Shown here: positions 1-11,378 of the stretch, one piece after another
Position numbering within the stretch: position 1 is the stretch's first letter
Layout: every line of letters starts with the position of its first letter
Made by a program: the position numbers and the translations under genes
The notes under the pieces: model-generated
What the model saw: the letters and a program-made list of their open reading frames with translations, nothing else
Databases searched by the model: none
What the model was told of the DNA's origin: nothing
NCBI GenBank assembly: GCA_021399435.1
Contig: JAJTUP010000041.1
Coordinates: forward strand, 496,001-560,000
From: Diaporthe sp. PMI_573
Taxonomy: Eukaryota > Ascomycota > Sordariomycetes > Diaporthales > Diaporthaceae
DNA: 64,000 bases
Reading direction: 5' to 3'

Positions 1-1389
1 TCCACCGACGGCGAGAACACGCCTGCAGAGTCATCAGCTGGCATCTTCGAAGGCAGTGGAGAGGACGAGTACTCAGACCCACCCGGAATCAACAACTTAG
101 CGGAGACAGCGCCTGACGCGGTCGTCGAGAACCCCGACGAGGCACACCGCTTCTCGCACCACAACCTCGAGGAGCACCTCGGCCATGGCCCAGATCCGCG
201 GCCGAGAAATAGCGGAGAGAGGACACAAGGGTGTCTAAGCTCTCAGAGCAAGACCAGTAAAGTCGGCCGGTTCAAGACGGATGTCTTCATCTGGGCGCAT
301 CTCGTCGTCTTCTCCATCCTGGGCACGTTGGCGCGCGTGGGCCTCAGTGTCCTAACAGCCCACCCGACAGAACCTGTCCACTTTACCAGCCTCTGGCCCA
401 ACTTCGCCGGGTCGCTCATCCTCGGCTTTCTAGCAGAGGGCGCAGAGCTTTTCCGCCATCCCAGGCCCGCGCTGAGTCTGATCAGGAGGAGGACGCCAAT
501 AGACAAGAGCGACACGGACGAGAGCTCCCCGTCCGACCTGGAGAGGGTGGACGCCGGGGGCCGAGAGAAGGAAGGGCGTCACGTTGCTGAGTCTTCACTA
601 CCGGTGCCGCTCCACATCGGTCTGGCGACCGGCTTCTGCGGCTCCTTTACGACCTACTCCGCCTTCATGCGCGACAGCTTCGAGGCGCTCACGGGCATGA
701 CGGGGGCTACGAAGTCGACGCCCTCTCCCGGTCAGGACTTCTTATGTGTCGCTGCCGTCATAATCATCACCCTGAGCCTGGCTATTGGCGGGCTCAAGAC
801 CGGGGCTCACATGGCCATCTTCCTGAGGCGCTACGAAAAGAAGCTCCCGAGGTGCGTGTTACGCGGCATGGATCGAGCCTCGGTGTTGCTTGCGATTCTG
901 CTCTGGGCCGCCGCCATAACTATGGCCGTCATGCTTGCGACTAGCATGCGAGGAGAGGCGATTTGGTGGGGACAGATGCTCTTGTCGCTGGCATTTGCGC
1001 CTCTAGGGACATTGCTCAGGTTCATTGCGAGCATGTGGTTGAACTCTCGCATCGTCGGGTTCCCCTTGGGCACGTTCTGCGTCAACATGTTTGGCACACT
1101 GGTCCTCGCAGTCGTGTGGGATCTGCAGCGGCTGCCGGACCGTGGAATCACGGCCAACGTTGGCGGCGACCTTGTCTCGTGTCAGATCTTGCAGGCCATT
1201 GAGGATGGCTTCTGCGGCTGCCTTACAACTGTGAGTACTTGGGTCCTGGAGCTGAGCACCCTCCGCAGGAGACACTCTTATCAGTATGGCTTGGCAAGCA
1301 TCGGAACGAGCCTGATGATTGTCATCGTCGTGATGGGCCCTTTGAAGTGGACAGTCGGGCTGAGCCAGCCTGTGTGTGCATCTTCATAA
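1..1389 (+). CDS. Fluoride exporter, FEX/CrcB family (5' end outside window)
   Basis: The reading frame is open from base 1 and stops at 1389, so the start codon lies upstream of the window. Two homologous CrcB/FEX halves are visible. The first has GTLARVGL, NFAGSLILG and GFCGSFTTYS. The second has GTLLRF, NMFGTLVLA and GFCGCLTTVS. The halves are joined by a connecting helix segment, as in eukaryotic FEX proteins, where one polypeptide replaces the bacterial dimer. The family exports fluoride across the plasma membrane. A long acidic, Ser-rich tail precedes the first membrane segment, and a polar loop of about 40 residues (470-600) interrupts the first half. The second half has a Cys in the GFCG-x-TT motif where Ser is usual. 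No intron is seen in the visible part. Confidence 0.93.
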   Translation, partial: STDGENTPAESSAGIFEGSGEDEYSDPPGINNLAETAPDAVVENPDEAHRFSHHNLEEHLGHGPDPRPRNSGERTQGCLSSQSKTSKVGRFKTDVFIWAHLVVFSILGTLARVGLSVLTAHPTEPVHFTSLWPNFAGSLILGFLAEGAELFRHPRPALSLIRRRTPIDKSDTDESSPSDLERVDAGGREKEGRHVAESSLPVPLHIGLATGFCGSFTTYSAFMRDSFEALTGMTGATKSTPSPGQDFLCVAAVIIITLSLAIGGLKTGAHMAIFLRRYEKKLPRCVLRGMDRASVLLAILLWAAAITMAVMLATSMRGEAIWWGQMLLSLAFAPLGTLLRFIASMWLNSRIVGFPLGTFCVNMFGTLVLAVVWDLQRLPDRGITANVGGDLVSCQILQAIEDGFCGCLTTVSTWVLELSTLRRRHSYQYGLASIGTSLMIVIVVMGPLKWTVGLSQPVCASS

Positions 1390-1599
1390 GTCGATTTGAA
1401 TCACAAATCCTAGACATATTACTAGATAGAACATAAAGTATGGCTCATTCGAATCGTTCGCTCTCTGATCGGATCAAAGTTGGCTTTTTACTACATCACA
1501 TACACTCAGGTGCCTTCTCTTATCATAAAGGTTAATGAGTGAACTGCATAATGCAACGTATGCATTCAGTCTCTCGGCTCCTTTTGCCCAGGCTCAACG

Positions 1600-4038
1600 T
1601 CAATCACGGGGAAATGTCTGTGTGGAGTCCTCCGGGCCCTGGAAACTTTCCAGAAACTCAGTAGACCAGTTCATCCAGTCGGGGATCATCATTGGCCACG
1701 AAATACGGTCGTCGATGGTTGTGTCTAGCGCCACCTCCTCGACCTGGCCAGCTGCCGTTCCAGATCCCGAGTCGCCGAGATCGTTACAGTCGCCGTACAC
1801 TTTCTGGTTTTCTTGCCGCCTGTTGGCTCCACTCACGCTCATGTCTGGTTCAGAATCTTCCAATATTCCGGAAGAGGAGCCAACCGCCGTATCGACCGGG
1901 ATATGCGCGCTGCGAGCTCGGAGGCTCCTGATCATGGTACAAGCCAGCTTCGCGCCGTTCGAGTTGCCGCTCAACGCGTGCAGCACATGCACGCATGTCT
2001 CAACATCTTCACTGAGTTCCGGCCCGGGGCTTGGGTTTAGATCCCTCGACGGCTCGTGTTTTGCGAAGTTCTCGGCCAGCACCAAAACGGAGGCGGCCGC
2101 CACAAGGCAGGATACCATTTGCCACCAGGGGCAGTTCAGCACAATTTCGGTCGTGTCGGTAACGTTGTACATCAGGTGCGCGATGGCCTGGGCTTCCATC
2201 ACGCACGTGTCCCCGTAGTGTCGGATCTGGGCGTGCTGGTCGGGCAGTATGGTCTGGTCCTTTTGGCGGTCGAGGTGCGGATAGCATAGGTACGGTCGGT
2301 GGATGAGGATTCGGATATGGTGGAACTTAATTGCCAACATGTTTCTCTTTGTGATTACGTTAGCGGTTACTGGAACAGATCGAGTGTGAGGTAGAGGTGG
2401 CCATCTTGAATACCTGTCGCTTAAAAATCACCGACTTCTCGAAGACGTGACCAAGATCAAACCTGAGATGACGAGGCAGTCCATTCTTCCACTCAAGAAG
2501 TCGCTTATCGCAGCTCTCGGTGTTACTCAGGCTGGCTTGTATCTGCCGCCGGGGGTGGTATGTCTCTCGAAGAACTCGACCAACGACAGAAGAGAATTTG
2601 ATGATGGAAGCGAAATAGTCACTGGTGTGTCTTGATACTTGATTTCGGGTGCCGTCCTGGCCATCCAGGTCCAGCTCGGCCATCGGGTGGGGCACAGGAG
2701 CATGACAATCCTCGTCGGATATCGCCGGGGGTCGACCTAGTTGCAAGGCCAGGAGCCTGTCAAGAACGTAGAGAGAATACCAAACTCGACCTTTGGACTC
2801 GGAACCATTGTTTTCATTTTGCACTCCCGTGTTGGCCGTTCTCAGAATCTCCGCGTTCACGTGCAAGCCTATGCTTTGCCCCAGGCGTATTGCGAGTCCC
2901 AATGAAATCCAACATCTGACGGCCTGTTAACTTGGGGCAAAATGTCCATGGAAGAACTGGGAATCACGTGCCTTTCGTACTGCGAGGTTGCGAGAAAGTA
3001 GAAACAGTGCGCTAAGAGTGCTGAAGTCTGAGTCAAGGATCTCTCCAGCATCTCATTTTCGGACCACACGAGAGATTGTTGGAAAAGCCTCTGGTGTGAG
3101 TGTTCCCCTTCCATGTGACTATCTCGGAACGAGTTGTAGTACGCCCCTATTGCTAGCAGCGCATCTGGGAAGTGTCAATATCGCATGTGAGGTGATGGCT
3201 AGAGGCAAAGATACTAACATAACAGGGAGAGCCAGGAGGGTGTCAGACCCGAGGTCACCCCCTGGGTCTGCAGGGTCTCGAGCTTTTCCACGAGAGACGG
3301 TTTGCTGACAAAAGGATATGCGACATGGATGGTAGAAAAGTAGGTATTGAGGTCCTCTTCGACCTGGGTTCGCCGAGGTAGGTTCAACAACGGATGCGAG
3401 AAATGTCGAGGAGTCGACAGTTCTTCACGGTCGTAGTCGTCCACGCAGTCAGTGGTGTCACGACTATCGGCCCTTGGCTCAGATGTTTGCTTAATGATAT
3501 TGCAGAAGTGAACGTCACTGATTTCGCCAAGGTACCTCTGACTGTGGATGGGGTGAACAGAGGAGGTGTCAGCCGAGTTGGATGGAGATGGGCCTGCATC
3601 ACTTGCGGGTAGCGACTCCACTCGGGCTTGAACGATAGCGAGACAGTTGCGGACTTCCACCTGGACGTCTCCGGGAAGTTGTGGAATGAGACATTGCACT
3701 AGTTGTTGATAGACGGTGAGTAGCTCTTGAGACCTCTCCGGGCCAGCGGCGGTAGATACGGCAGAGGCTGTACTGTGGCACTCAGGACTGAACTGGCTTT
3801 GTGCCTTATTCCTCCAAGTACAGTGGTACCCATAGCCAAGGCAACGGCCACATATCGGCCGCTTGCCATCACACTAGAAAAAGTGGTTCTTTCAGATACA
3901 GCGCTCGTCGGGCTGGCCCAAGGGGATATTGTACAACAGACTAGCAGGCGGGCACAGTCTTACCTTGGACTTCTTTGCGCGGCAGCTGTTGCAGGCGGCA
4001 GTAGTGCGCCTACGCTTCAGAACCGGACCGTCGGACAT
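1600..4038 (-). CDS. Zn2Cys6 transcription factor with fungal middle homology domain
   Basis: Five exons give an unbroken 720-residue frame: 4038-3964, 3873-3219, 3164-2981, 2915-2414 and 2346-1600. All introns are GT..AG and 54-90 bases. The start was chosen at the Met 15 residues before the first zinc-cluster Cys; an upstream in-frame Met (4140) would add 34 residues of unlikely composition. The zinc cluster spans the first intron and is complete: CNSC, KKSK, CDGKRPIC, GRC, GYGYHC, i.e. C-x2-C-x6-C-x6-C-x2-C-x6-C. The central part has the Fungal_trans (PF04082) signature: ALLAIGAYYNS, then QCWISLGLAIRLGQSIGLH and YVLDRLLALQLGRPP. The protein should bind DNA as a nuclear regulator; its targets are unknown. 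It converges on the fluoride exporter and diverges from the SDR at 6317. Confidence 0.9.
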
Positions 4039-6316
4039 GGCTGTGATGGCCGGGATTATGGGAAGGCAGGCTGAGTCGGCTAGGTTGGTGAAGTTGTAAT
4101 AATACCGGAAGGCGATGGTGGGGTTCAAGGACTGACACATGAAGCCGTCCGATCCGCCACAACCGACGGTTCCGCTGCTGGGTCGCCATCGACGCTAGCG
4201 CTAGAACACACTTTTTTGACTACTTACGACACCACCGCCACCGAGACAAGAACGTCGGAAGGGACCTGTGGGTTGACGTATCTCAGAATATATCGACGCT
4301 CTCTGCCAGCCCTTCCGTTGAGGATTCGACGAGATGTGATGATAGCTCGCTTTTGATAACATGCCTGACCTCCAGGTTGCAGTAAGCGGGAGCCGAGCTG
4401 CGATGGGCGGCATGGCTCTGCATCATTGGCTTTCATGAAAAAATTTGTAAGACAAGTGACCCATACCTGATCCTTGAGAATAGTAGCTACAGATACATAA
4501 AGTCTGATTGAATTCATAGAGCCATGCTGGAGCTCATGGGTTTGCGTGTCAGGCCTTTGCAATAATACTACTCTTCCTGGTGTAGTGTAGTCAATTATGC
4601 GGCACATCGTGTTCTCATGGCTTTAGACAGCGATGCTCAGTCATGTCGTACAGTTATTATCCTTAGGCATGTGTGTCAAGTGTCAATATTACGATGCTTA
4701 GGTCTGCACGAGCACAAGTTGGCACGTTGTTGTGGCTGAGCATCGACACTTGAACTAGTTGACCCGCTCCAGAAGCTCAGAAGTGCCATTCTGTGTGGGA
4801 CCGCTACAAGTGATATAGCACATGTTTTAGAAAAGTGTTAATTTTGGCTTCGGCACAGTGGCCAGGACTCTGATCCTCAAAGTCAAGAGACGCAACGCCA
4901 CAAGGGCTGCTTATCCGGGAATTCAGCAGACTTATATACTGGAACTCTCATTTGGCAAGTAGACACCAAAGAAGAAGAGGGGAGAGGAGGGTCTAGGCTT
5001 ATGGGAACAACACATCACAAAATCATTGCAGTGAGTCATTATGATATGTCAGTGTGAATGCATGCAGCTGCGTTGAGTGTTATGTCATGGATAGCAGACC
5101 CGCCAGCAGTACTACGCCCCAGCTCCGTAAAAACCACGCAACACAGGGTGGGTTGAATCTTCTTTTATTGTTACGGAAGCAAGGCAGTCATAACTAATTG
5201 TTTCATCATTTCTACATATATTACCAAAAGTAAGCTAACCACAAAGGATACCAGGAATCACTCCGCCTTGAGCCATATGACAGGCCTAAGTTTGTCGAGG
5301 TCAGACTCAATATGCTTTGCAGACCAAAAGTGTCAGGAATATTGTCGAAAGCCCTGAGGAGATGGGTAAGTGTAGACTGCCCGGTGGATTGAGGGGTACC
5401 GACTTGAAATAGAGGAATGTGTAGACTTGCCTTTGCGGTCACGCAGATGATATCAAAGCATAAATAGCGGAGCTGCTCCATAAAAACCCGCTGCTTAACG
5501 TTGCCATGGCTTCCGGGCATTCCGCTGGCATCCGCCAAGCCTGACGGTGATACATCGCATCGAGATACATTGTCATGTACTATGGAACTGCCCCTAACTC
5601 TATTTTCATAGAGACCAACTATCAACGTCTGTGTATATTGTGCTGTTTGATCCAATGACCTCATCAGTGGGACATGATTACAACCCTAGGTCAACTGCAC
5701 GCCCAAAAGAGCAAGATTTCATAGGCTCTGGGATGTAAGGAAGGCAGGGGCGGACGTCGAGCATCGTAAGGCTGGCTCAATGAACAGCGGCAAATAATAT
5801 TTGCTTTGCGAGTCCTGGGACTCTTTCAAAGACAAGAACCTCGAGGGGCAGCGCATCGATGTCTCGATTCCTGCTAGCTGATACTGATCATGAGCAGAGG
5901 GCTGTTGATCTTCACCCCATTGACCATTACTCAGTTTCCCCTGACCCACCGTTGCAATTTGTAAGCCCGGTCTTAGCCAAGGAGCATTCTAACGTCCGAG
6001 GGACTGCATGTTGATCCACTTGAGCAGACTCCGTTTCAAAGACCCTCATGAAATGATCAGCTTTCAGTGAGGTCTCGGACCCGTGTTTGCGCCGATTCCG
6101 TTTGTTCAAGCCCAGTAACCCGGCGACTTTCAATTGTTCACAGTGGTAGGAGTCATGGGCAAAATCTAGGACTACTTAAGCCAGGTCAAGGCATGAAGAG
6201 CATTGTTTCTCACAAGAGCTTTCACAATTCATCAACAAGAACACATCGACGCTGCATCCTACTCTAGCGTAAAAATACCATATCGCAAGTGCAACAACCA
6301 AAAAGCACCCTCCACC
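4039..6316. other. Intergenic, 2.3 kb between divergent regulator and SDR
   Basis: No gene is supported here. Minus-strand open frames at 5221-5664, 5719-5949 and 5927-6133 lie end to end but show no recognisable motif or clean intron joins. They could be the debris of an old gene. The stretch includes the upstream regions of both flanking genes, which are transcribed away from each other. Confidence 0.5.
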
Positions 6317-7166
6317 ATGACCAACAGCGCCAATGTCACGGGTTTGCCCCTGCTAGGAAAAACTGCAATCGTTACGGGGGCTGCTCGTGGAATAGGCGCA
6401 GCAATCGCGTATAAACTGGCATCAGATGGTGCCACTGTAGGTTCAGCCACAGGCCCGTCTTCGTCGGTAGACATTCTGACATTGTTTCCAGGTTTTCCTT
6501 GGCTATACATCTGATTCCAGCGCCGCGAAGGTCGCAGAGGTCATCAAGAGGATCCAGGCTCTGCCACACCAGCCAAAGGCACACGCTGTGAAAGCCAACC
6601 TGGGCCAGCTCGACGCCCCCGAGAAGCTCGTGACACAGTTGAGAAGCCTGACCTCTGGCGAGCCGAAGATTGACATCCTGGTCAACAATGCTGGGGTGGG
6701 AGGCCTAAAACCCCTTGCCGAGATCACGCCCGAGTACTATGACGATATCTTCAACGTTAACGTCAGGGGCGCGCTGCTCCTGACGGTGGCGGTACGGCCT
6801 TTCCTCCAGCCCCACGGCCGTATCGTCAACATCTCCTCCGCGGCCGCGCGCGCCCCGCTGCCCGGCGGGAGCGTCTACGGGGCCTCCAAGGCGGCTCTCG
6901 AGGGCATGACGCGCAGCTGGGCTACTGAGCTTGGACTCAACGGGACGACCGTCAACGCTGTGTCTCCTGGGCCCGTTCCTTCCGACATGCTGGACGCGAG
7001 CATGCAAACGGAATTGCTCAAAGCTGTTATGGCGCAGACTCCGGTGGAGAACCGGATCGCCACGGAGGAAGAGATTCCCAATATTGTGGCTTGGTTGGCT
7101 TCGCCGGGGGCGAGTTGGGTCACGGGTCAATGCATCAACGCGACTGGGGGCTTTCAGATGATTTAA
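6317..7166 (+). CDS. Short-chain dehydrogenase/reductase (classical SDR)
   Basis: Two exons, 6317-6436 and 6492-7166, encode 264 residues. The intron has the unusual but valid donor GTAGGT and ends TTTCCAG. Joining at this site gives the uninterrupted strand DGAT-VFLGYTSDS expected after the cofactor motif. Classical SDR features are present: TGAARGIG near residues 19-26 (dinucleotide binding), NNAG, the NISS catalytic serine region, YGASK with catalytic Tyr and Lys, and a C-terminal CINATGGFQ segment typical of the 3-oxoacyl-ACP reductase-like group. The length is normal. It is a soluble NAD(P)H-dependent oxidoreductase of unknown substrate. The start ATG has a CCACC context, and the upstream Met at 6203 is unlikely. 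The neighbours do not define a pathway. Confidence 0.92.
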
Positions 7167-7449
7167 ATCGAATAAACAAGAGGGAATATATCGATCACAT
7201 ATAGATGATGGCAAAGGCTCAAAGGGCCGTGAATAATGTCCTCTTTCCTCGTTTAAGATGTTCACGTCAATTCCACAAAGTCGCGCCGCCTGACGTCCTT
7301 TAGGCAGCAGTGACATTGAATAGTCGCCGACCCACCCATTCTCAGTGGAACCAGGTTGAACCTACTTAAGCCAGTCACTTCCACCCTGCGCCGCTCAACT
7401 GCGTTGGTTAGTTGAGCAAAAACAAGCCCTCTCATTCAGCTCTCTCAAC

Positions 7450-7899
7450 ATGCCTGACGAAGATTTACGCCGGAAGCTGGCCAAGGCCGAACTTTACAAA
7501 AGACGCCTCACCGAACAAGACAGTAAGAGCCCACTTGAGAATCCAAAGACCTGGCAGGACGCTCGAGCAAAAATGGCAAGTGGCTGGACGCAGCCAGACC
7601 CTCGCTTCTACATCGTCATCTCGCCCACCAGCCTAGTTTCTACGCCTGAAAAGCTACAGCAGATAGCCAAGATGACCTCGGCCCCGAAGATCTTCAAAAC
7701 CACTTATACAGGCCTCCATGGGGGAAATCCCAGAGAACCTCAGATGCAAGAGGACGGCAAGCCGCAGGAGGTCAGTGTTGGCGAGATTAGTTGGGAGGAG
7801 CTCAAGGAGATCAAAAGCAAGACGGATTACGACATGGCTCTGTTTGTCTGGATCAACAATGAAGTCAGGGGCGCTATTTTGGTGAAGTCGTTCAAGTAA
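7450..7899 (+). CDS. Small hypothetical protein, intronless
   Basis: A single frame of 149 residues starts in the context AACATGC. The composition looks genuinely coding: charged N-terminal helix (residues 1-60), then an ordered-looking region with FYIVISPTSL and a basic/acidic C-terminal half ending in an alternating hydrophobic strand (ALFVWINNEVRGAILV). There is no signal peptide and no membrane segment. I do not recognise the family. It lies 280 bases downstream of the SDR on the same strand, with its own apparent upstream region. Confidence 0.7.
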   Translation: MPDEDLRRKLAKAELYKRRLTEQDSKSPLENPKTWQDARAKMASGWTQPDPRFYIVISPTSLVSTPEKLQQIAKMTSAPKIFKTTYTGLHGGNPREPQMQEDGKPQEVSVGEISWEELKEIKSKTDYDMALFVWINNEVRGAILVKSFK

Positions 7900-8532
7900 T
7901 CGGCTGAAATATGAACGGAAGTGTCTGTGGGCGGCCGTGTTTAGGCTACAGCTGGGTGGCACCATTGTCATCACGACACGGAGAAAACGGCCAATATGGG
8001 AATTTTGCGATGATTTCTTGTTTTCAAAGATATCAGCGTTACACAAGTTTACCGGTATATTGACTAAAAGTGGCCGCTTCAAGTATATCCTCAGTTACGA
8101 AACATTTGCACGTGAGATTTACCCATAGGCGAGTATGGATGAGAAGCAGAACCAAGTACCTTAATAATTACGTATAGGATGATCAAGTGATGTACACCGG
8201 GCATCATCGGCGTCATCTACAGTCTGAGGGTTTTTGCTTTGCAGGATCTGAGCCCTAGGCTCTCTGGGAGAGGGATTAACCGCTGTGACAAGCGGAATAA
8301 CTTTGATTGGTCAATAGTTCAGCCACGGATGTGGCTGGTTGGCTGTGGCTGTGGCGTCTGGAAACGTCGCACCAGTCTGTCCTCGGGGGCCCGTTGCTTG
8401 CGCTCAACAAAGTGCGAATGTGCTGGCATCACTCCAGTATTTACTCTAAGTGGTGATCGCTTTCTACCCGCTCAACCGCAGCTAAATCTCATTCATTTCG
8501 GCTGGATTGACGTGCTCCCGCAGCCACGCTTG
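7900..8532. other. Intergenic, upstream of APH-like gene
   Basis: The frame of the following kinase is open back to 8239. The extra 98 residues are Cys/Trp-rich with no domain character, and the Met at 8533 begins a clear membrane anchor, so this stretch is treated as non-coding leader. Nothing else is recognised. Confidence 0.5.
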
Positions 8533-9891
8533 ATGAAACTTTACTTGCTGATCGCGGGCCTGGTACTTCTCGTCGCAATAGGCTTCAACTACTGGTCTTC
8601 ATCTACCGTCGCCATGCCCGAGAATCCTTTGCCAGAGGAAGTTGCTGCGGCCCTGCTTGCTTTGAATGGCTTAGAGCTCCAATCGCTCAAGACCATACAG
8701 TCACTGTGGGCTGGCTATGGAGAAATCTGCCGCGTCATCGCGACACCGGCCAGTTCGGTGAATTCTTCCACAGAATCATCGCGTACAACATCGACAAGCA
8801 GCTCCACAATTTCTACACCACAATCTACGTTACAGGAGCCTCAGACATACATATTAAAGCTGGTTACTCCTCCACCGACTAGATCAGGTGATGAGGGTCA
8901 CACACGGAAAATCCTAAGTTATCAGGTTGAACAATTCTTCTACAGCCACCTTGCCCCACAGATGCCCGCATCGCTCCCAGTCGCTAAATGCCTGGGGAGC
9001 ATCAAACAGCATAACAAGGACGGGTCATCAGTCACAGCGACATTGCTGAGCGATCTTCGCGTGCAGTACCCCGTTGCAGGAGAGAAGCGTAACGTGCTCT
9101 CTGGGACTCAAGTACATGCGGCAATAGACTGGCTCTCAGGATTCCACGGCTTCTGGTGGCCACGCGCAAAGGATTTCAAGAACTCTTCTTTGGTCCTGCC
9201 GCCCCTTGAGGAAGTTCAGCGCGATGGTCAAGACGCAACTGATAAGACGGTCTGGCTGCACGGCGGCTACACATACCTTGCGACACGTCTTACGGAATAC
9301 AATAGACTTGCCAACAATCATCACGACGAATGGAACAACCCACTCACTGCTTCCATCGACAGAGAGAACGTTTCTATCGCTCAGATCGTCGCTGCATATC
9401 TCGCACCTAGGCTATCCGGGTGGGCACCCACTGAAGAGTATCAAACACTAATCCATGGCGATGTCAAGTCCGAAAACCTGTTTACTACTACTTCGGGATC
9501 AGAAGTTGCATTCTACGACTTCCAGTACACCGGTCTCGGCCTGGGTGTCTGCGACCTGGCCAAACTCTTCACATGCTCGATACCGTTGAGCATGCTTGTA
9601 GCCGACAATGACGTTCCTCATGAACTGAGGATGCAACTCGGCGAGGAAGAGCTATTGGAGAGGTATTGGACGCGTCTCAAAGAGACCAGCGGAAGAGAGT
9701 ACGACTGGGCTATCTTCGTGCGGCATTGGGAGATTGCACTGGTCGATTGGCTGCGCTTTCAGGCTAGTTGGGGCTTCTGGGGCAATACGGAGTGGTTGGA
9801 GGCGCGCGTTAGAAGTATTTTGAGCGATGAGGAATGGAGGAGGGAAGTCATTCGCGGTGCCGACAAGGCTCAATATTCGGGCTCACATTGA
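8533..9891 (+). CDS. Membrane-anchored aminoglycoside phosphotransferase/choline-kinase-like protein
   Basis: Single exon, 452 residues from the Met at 8533. An N-terminal hydrophobic segment (residues 2-19, LLIAGLVLLVAIGF) looks like a signal anchor. The kinase-like core carries LIHGDVKSENLF (residues 307-317), the Brenner motif HGDxKxxN of APH/choline kinases, with D310 as catalytic base. FYDFQYTGLG follows (D329 as the metal-binding Asp). The family phosphorylates small molecules; the substrate here is unknown. A Ser/Thr-rich insert at about residues 71-100 separates the first strands. An alternative start at Met28 would remove the anchor. The fold assignment is firm, the substrate is not. 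Confidence 0.85.
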   Translation: MKLYLLIAGLVLLVAIGFNYWSSSTVAMPENPLPEEVAAALLALNGLELQSLKTIQSLWAGYGEICRVIATPASSVNSSTESSRTTSTSSSTISTPQSTLQEPQTYILKLVTPPPTRSGDEGHTRKILSYQVEQFFYSHLAPQMPASLPVAKCLGSIKQHNKDGSSVTATLLSDLRVQYPVAGEKRNVLSGTQVHAAIDWLSGFHGFWWPRAKDFKNSSLVLPPLEEVQRDGQDATDKTVWLHGGYTYLATRLTEYNRLANNHHDEWNNPLTASIDRENVSIAQIVAAYLAPRLSGWAPTEEYQTLIHGDVKSENLFTTTSGSEVAFYDFQYTGLGLGVCDLAKLFTCSIPLSMLVADNDVPHELRMQLGEEELLERYWTRLKETSGREYDWAIFVRHWEIALVDWLRFQASWGFWGNTEWLEARVRSILSDEEWRREVIRGADKAQYSGSH

Positions 9892-10422
9892 GCTAGTCGA
9901 GACAAGACGGCTATGGTGAAACTTCCCTAATATGGTCTGAGGAAGTGGAAGCCTGCACACCAGACAACACCCCGGATCAAACGTCACTAGCTACTTAAGA
10001 GGCCGGCCTGATCGGCTAAATACGCCAAGTTCTGTATGCTTAAAACTTCATAGAGGATAGAGGTATAAAATTCGTCATTCTGTATCGGAGTCCCTGGAGG
10101 CAGCATATAAACGGCGCCTCTCAGCTGTTGTTTGAGTAAGCGGTGGAATGTACAGCCCGATTTCTTCTACTGTGTGATGCAGTTGAGCCCCCCCCCCTCC
10201 ACACTAGTGGATATAACTACAGATATATAGAACACTATGTCCCTTGATTACTATAGACTTGACAATGTAAGGTAATTCAAAGGGTCTACATAGATGAATG
10301 ACAAGTAAACAAGACAGGGCAACATCCGAAATTAAAAAGAGATTTCCTTACATTGCAACTAATTTGTGCTTCTGTCGGACACCATTCAGATTGCTTATAT
10401 ATCATATCACAAAATCGGTCCC
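9892..10422. other. Intergenic between tail-to-tail genes
   Basis: The APH-like gene and the Fig1 gene converge here. A run of about a dozen C residues lies near 10187-10198. No coding region is seen. Confidence 0.5.
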
Positions 10423-11378
10423 TCAATCCTCTAATTGCGCGAGGACGCGAATGCTGAGGATCATGATGAGAATAGCGACAGTTTCAACAGCATTTAGAAA
10501 GACAGTAGACCATCCCAGCCCCATGGCAGCCGCACCGACCTTTGACTGCACAACACCGGCAGTGACAATTTCCATCAATATAGCGGCGTTTGAGCTTGCC
10601 ATGTGCTGCCAGAAGACTGAAAGCAGAGTCATTATAGCTGATATCCCGAGGCAAGACAATGCCGCATGCGATACTGGCCTGGAGGGGAATGGTTTAACCT
10701 GGCGGCAACTGCCGTCTGAACCCTCTTCTTCGTGCCATGAAGAAAATGTTGATAGCATCAAAAGTGACACAATACTGAAAGCCAGTGATATAAACCTAAT
10801 AGAAGTCAGCGAATACTTGACCAGCCACGATGGCCAAATCTTAACATTCAAGAGGCTTGACACCGAAATGATTACTAACATTAGACCGTTGAAAGTCACA
10901 TCTTCCTTGAATCCCTTGGCAAGATCAGTAATGCCAAGTGGATCGTAAGAGGTATTAGAATCTCCAGCCTGCACTAAGGCTACTTGTTTGGAGATTGTTT
11001 CGAAAGAAGACGAGCAAGCCCATGTGTTGGAGGGCAACTTTGCGCAGACGCCAAGGACCCCAACCCGAACTTCTAATAGCTGAGATGAATTTCCGACTGC
11101 AGATGCGAGCGCCGCAGCAATGGTATTCTCTGTTGGGGCCACGGGACTTTCCGAGTAGGAGAACGCTGCAAGATATACGCCTCGCATTCCTTCTGTCGTG
11201 CAAACCGCTGAGAGAACGCCTGACAAGGGGATTAGCGCAAATTAAGGTCGCCGTAACCTAGGGCGCAAACTGCGGTTGGGCTTACCGGTCAACACGATGC
11301 TCCCGGTGATTAACATCATCACTACATGATGATACCCAATGAAGGGAACGAATCGATACCAACCAACGGTATATCTCA
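10423..11378 (-). CDS. Fig1-family membrane protein (calcium regulator/mating); first coding exon not resolved
   Basis: Two exons are clear: 11378-11286 and 11219-10423, joined across GTAAGC..TTGTCAG in matching phase (T-G/GC at the junction). Together they give about 295 residues. The first begins in the middle of a codon after an AG, so a short exon with the ATG must lie upstream near 11400-11600; I could not fix it. The diagnostic Fig1 (PF12351) motif is present as GVLGVCAKL..TWACSSS. There are four membrane segments: one near IGYHHVVMMLITGSIVL and three after residue 120. Fig1 proteins act at the plasma membrane in low-affinity calcium uptake and cell fusion during mating. The N-terminal PFIGYHH is also typical of filamentous-fungal Fig1. 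Confidence 0.88.

Noticed and set aside
5221..6133. Minus-strand open frames suggesting a gene between the regulator and the SDR
   Set aside because: No motif, no consistent splice joins and no recognisable domain; at most a decayed gene.
7654..8082. 142-codon minus-strand frame overlapping the small hypothetical gene
   Set aside because: It runs antisense to the better-supported plus-strand frame and lacks features.
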